DNA of 64,000 nucleotides from an uncultured Eubacteriales bacterium (lineage in GTDB: Bacteria > Bacillota > Clostridia > Christensenellales > Aristaeellaceae), in NCBI GenBank assembly GCA_902761825.1, contig CACWLY010000017.1, forward strand, positions 1 through 64,000, read 5' to 3'. Each line of letters starts with the position of its first letter. Position 1 is the stretch's first letter. The notes under the pieces are model-generated. The model was not told the DNA's origin. It saw only the letters and a program-made list of their open reading frames with translations, and did no database searches. The translations under genes were made by a program, and so were the position numbers. Shown piece after piece: positions 63,552 to 64,000 of this stretch.

Positions 63552-64000
63552 ATGCAAATCAAGGGAAAATACTCCTGGATGAAGCACGTCGATTTCATGC
63601 TGGTCGATCTGATCGCCCTGGTGCTGGCGTTCCTGATCTCCTACCGGATGAAATTCGGCAGCGCTTTCTGGTCAAGCCCGGAATGGATCCGGTATATCCT
63701 GCTGGTTTCGGCGCTGAACGTGCTGATTTCATTCTTTGTCAATCCGTACAGCGGCATCCTGCGCAGGCCTTTCTATATGGAAATACTGCGCGCGGGGCAG
63801 ATGGCGGCCTACAACCTCGCCATCACCAGCGTGCTCTTTTACTCCTTCAAGATCGGCGATTCCTACTCCCGCGTGCTCTCCTTCACCATGTTCGGGTTCT
63901 ACTTCGTCTTTTCCCTGCTGATGAAGTACACCTGGAAAAAGCTGCTGGTCAGCGGGAAAATCGTGGTCATGACCACAAAGCGCATCCCGCTGTTTGTGAT
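63552..64000 (+). CDS. Exopolysaccharide sugar transferase, N-terminal part (runs off the window)
   Basis: The first 149 residues of a membrane protein that continues beyond 64000. It has four or five spans (FMLVDLIALVLAFLISYRMK, YILLVSALNVLISFFVNPY, VLSFTMFGFYFVFSLLMKYT) followed by a cytoplasmic start VSGKIVVMTTKRIP. This is the layout of the N-terminal membrane domain of undecaprenyl-phosphate glycosyl-1-phosphate transferases and related polysaccharide enzymes. The catalytic domain is not in view, so the call is tentative. The ATG at 63552 has only a GAAGAG-type site. Confidence 0.65.
   Translation, partial: MQIKGKYSWMKHVDFMLVDLIALVLAFLISYRMKFGSAFWSSPEWIRYILLVSALNVLISFFVNPYSGILRRPFYMEILRAGQMAAYNLAITSVLFYSFKIGDSYSRVLSFTMFGFYFVFSLLMKYTWKKLLVSGKIVVMTTKRIPLFV

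Overview
The window looks like chromosome of a fairly GC-rich, spore-forming Firmicute (class Clostridia is my best guess). The signs are Spo0A, SpoIIP, a DNA polymerase I without proofreading residues, a Bacillus-type tmRNA tag frame, TTGACA/TATAAT-type promoters and GGAGG ribosome sites. Genes lie on both strands and most gene ends meet head-on (convergent). I cannot name the species.

Layout. 1-5.87 kb: a lower-GC island of small genes (DUF3846, a gamma-glutamylcyclotransferase-like protein, an amidoligase, two XRE regulators, a GIY-YIG-like protein) abutting the 3' end of the tmRNA gene. Five copies of a 17-bp operator sit in and beside three promoters there. 5.87-11.4 kb: ssrA, smpB and a two-gene c-di-GMP operon. 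11.6-22.6 kb: phosphosugar mutase, VanY-type carboxypeptidase, BofC-like protein, phosphoglycolate phosphatase, a small Spo0E-like gene, then polA-coaE-transglycosylase-solute-binding protein as an overlapping run. 22.9-29.8 kb: a PAS-GGDEF-EAL protein, PhoPR and a Na/Pi cotransporter with PHO boxes. 30.1-36.3 kb: cysK and a five-gene minus-strand cluster with a radical-SAM maturase. 36.4-43.9 kb: MFS transporter, exported repeat protein, preQ1 riboswitch with queT, gdhA, spo0A, tspO. 44-52 kb: acetyltransferases, an XRE-superoxide-reductase fusion, sugar kinase, phosphatase, uridine kinase, HD-GYP protein, glutamate racemase. 52.2-64 kb: EF-G paralogue, SH3-repeat protein, YegP, guaB, DUF1614-spoIIP, CdaR-type regulator, C-terminal protease, two nested repeats and the start of an exopolysaccharide sugar transferase.

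The most unusual signal is an interspersed repeat present seven times, always in the same orientation. Full copies (126 and 162 bp) have 28-bp imperfect terminal inverted repeats beginning ATACTATTCTCA, like a non-autonomous transposable element. Five copies sit between convergent genes, two directly against Rho-independent terminators. Three of these are cut at or near the same internal point (GTTGACC) and are fused in frame to the 3' end of the minus-strand gene. As a result a Spo0E-like small protein, glutamate dehydrogenase and an acetyltransferase all end in the same foreign tail ([19 protein letters not shown]). A sixth copy is split by a second, hairpin-rich element with its own 35-bp inverted ends.

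How the genes work together: tmRNA/SmpB form the ribosome-rescue pair; PhoP/PhoR probably drive the phosphate transporter through the TTAACA boxes; four c-di-GMP proteins (one synthase, two EAL proteins with degenerate GGDEF domains, one HD-GYP) suggest active c-di-GMP signalling; Spo0A, a possible Spo0E-like phosphatase with an upstream 0A box, SpoIIP and a BofC-like protein belong to sporulation.
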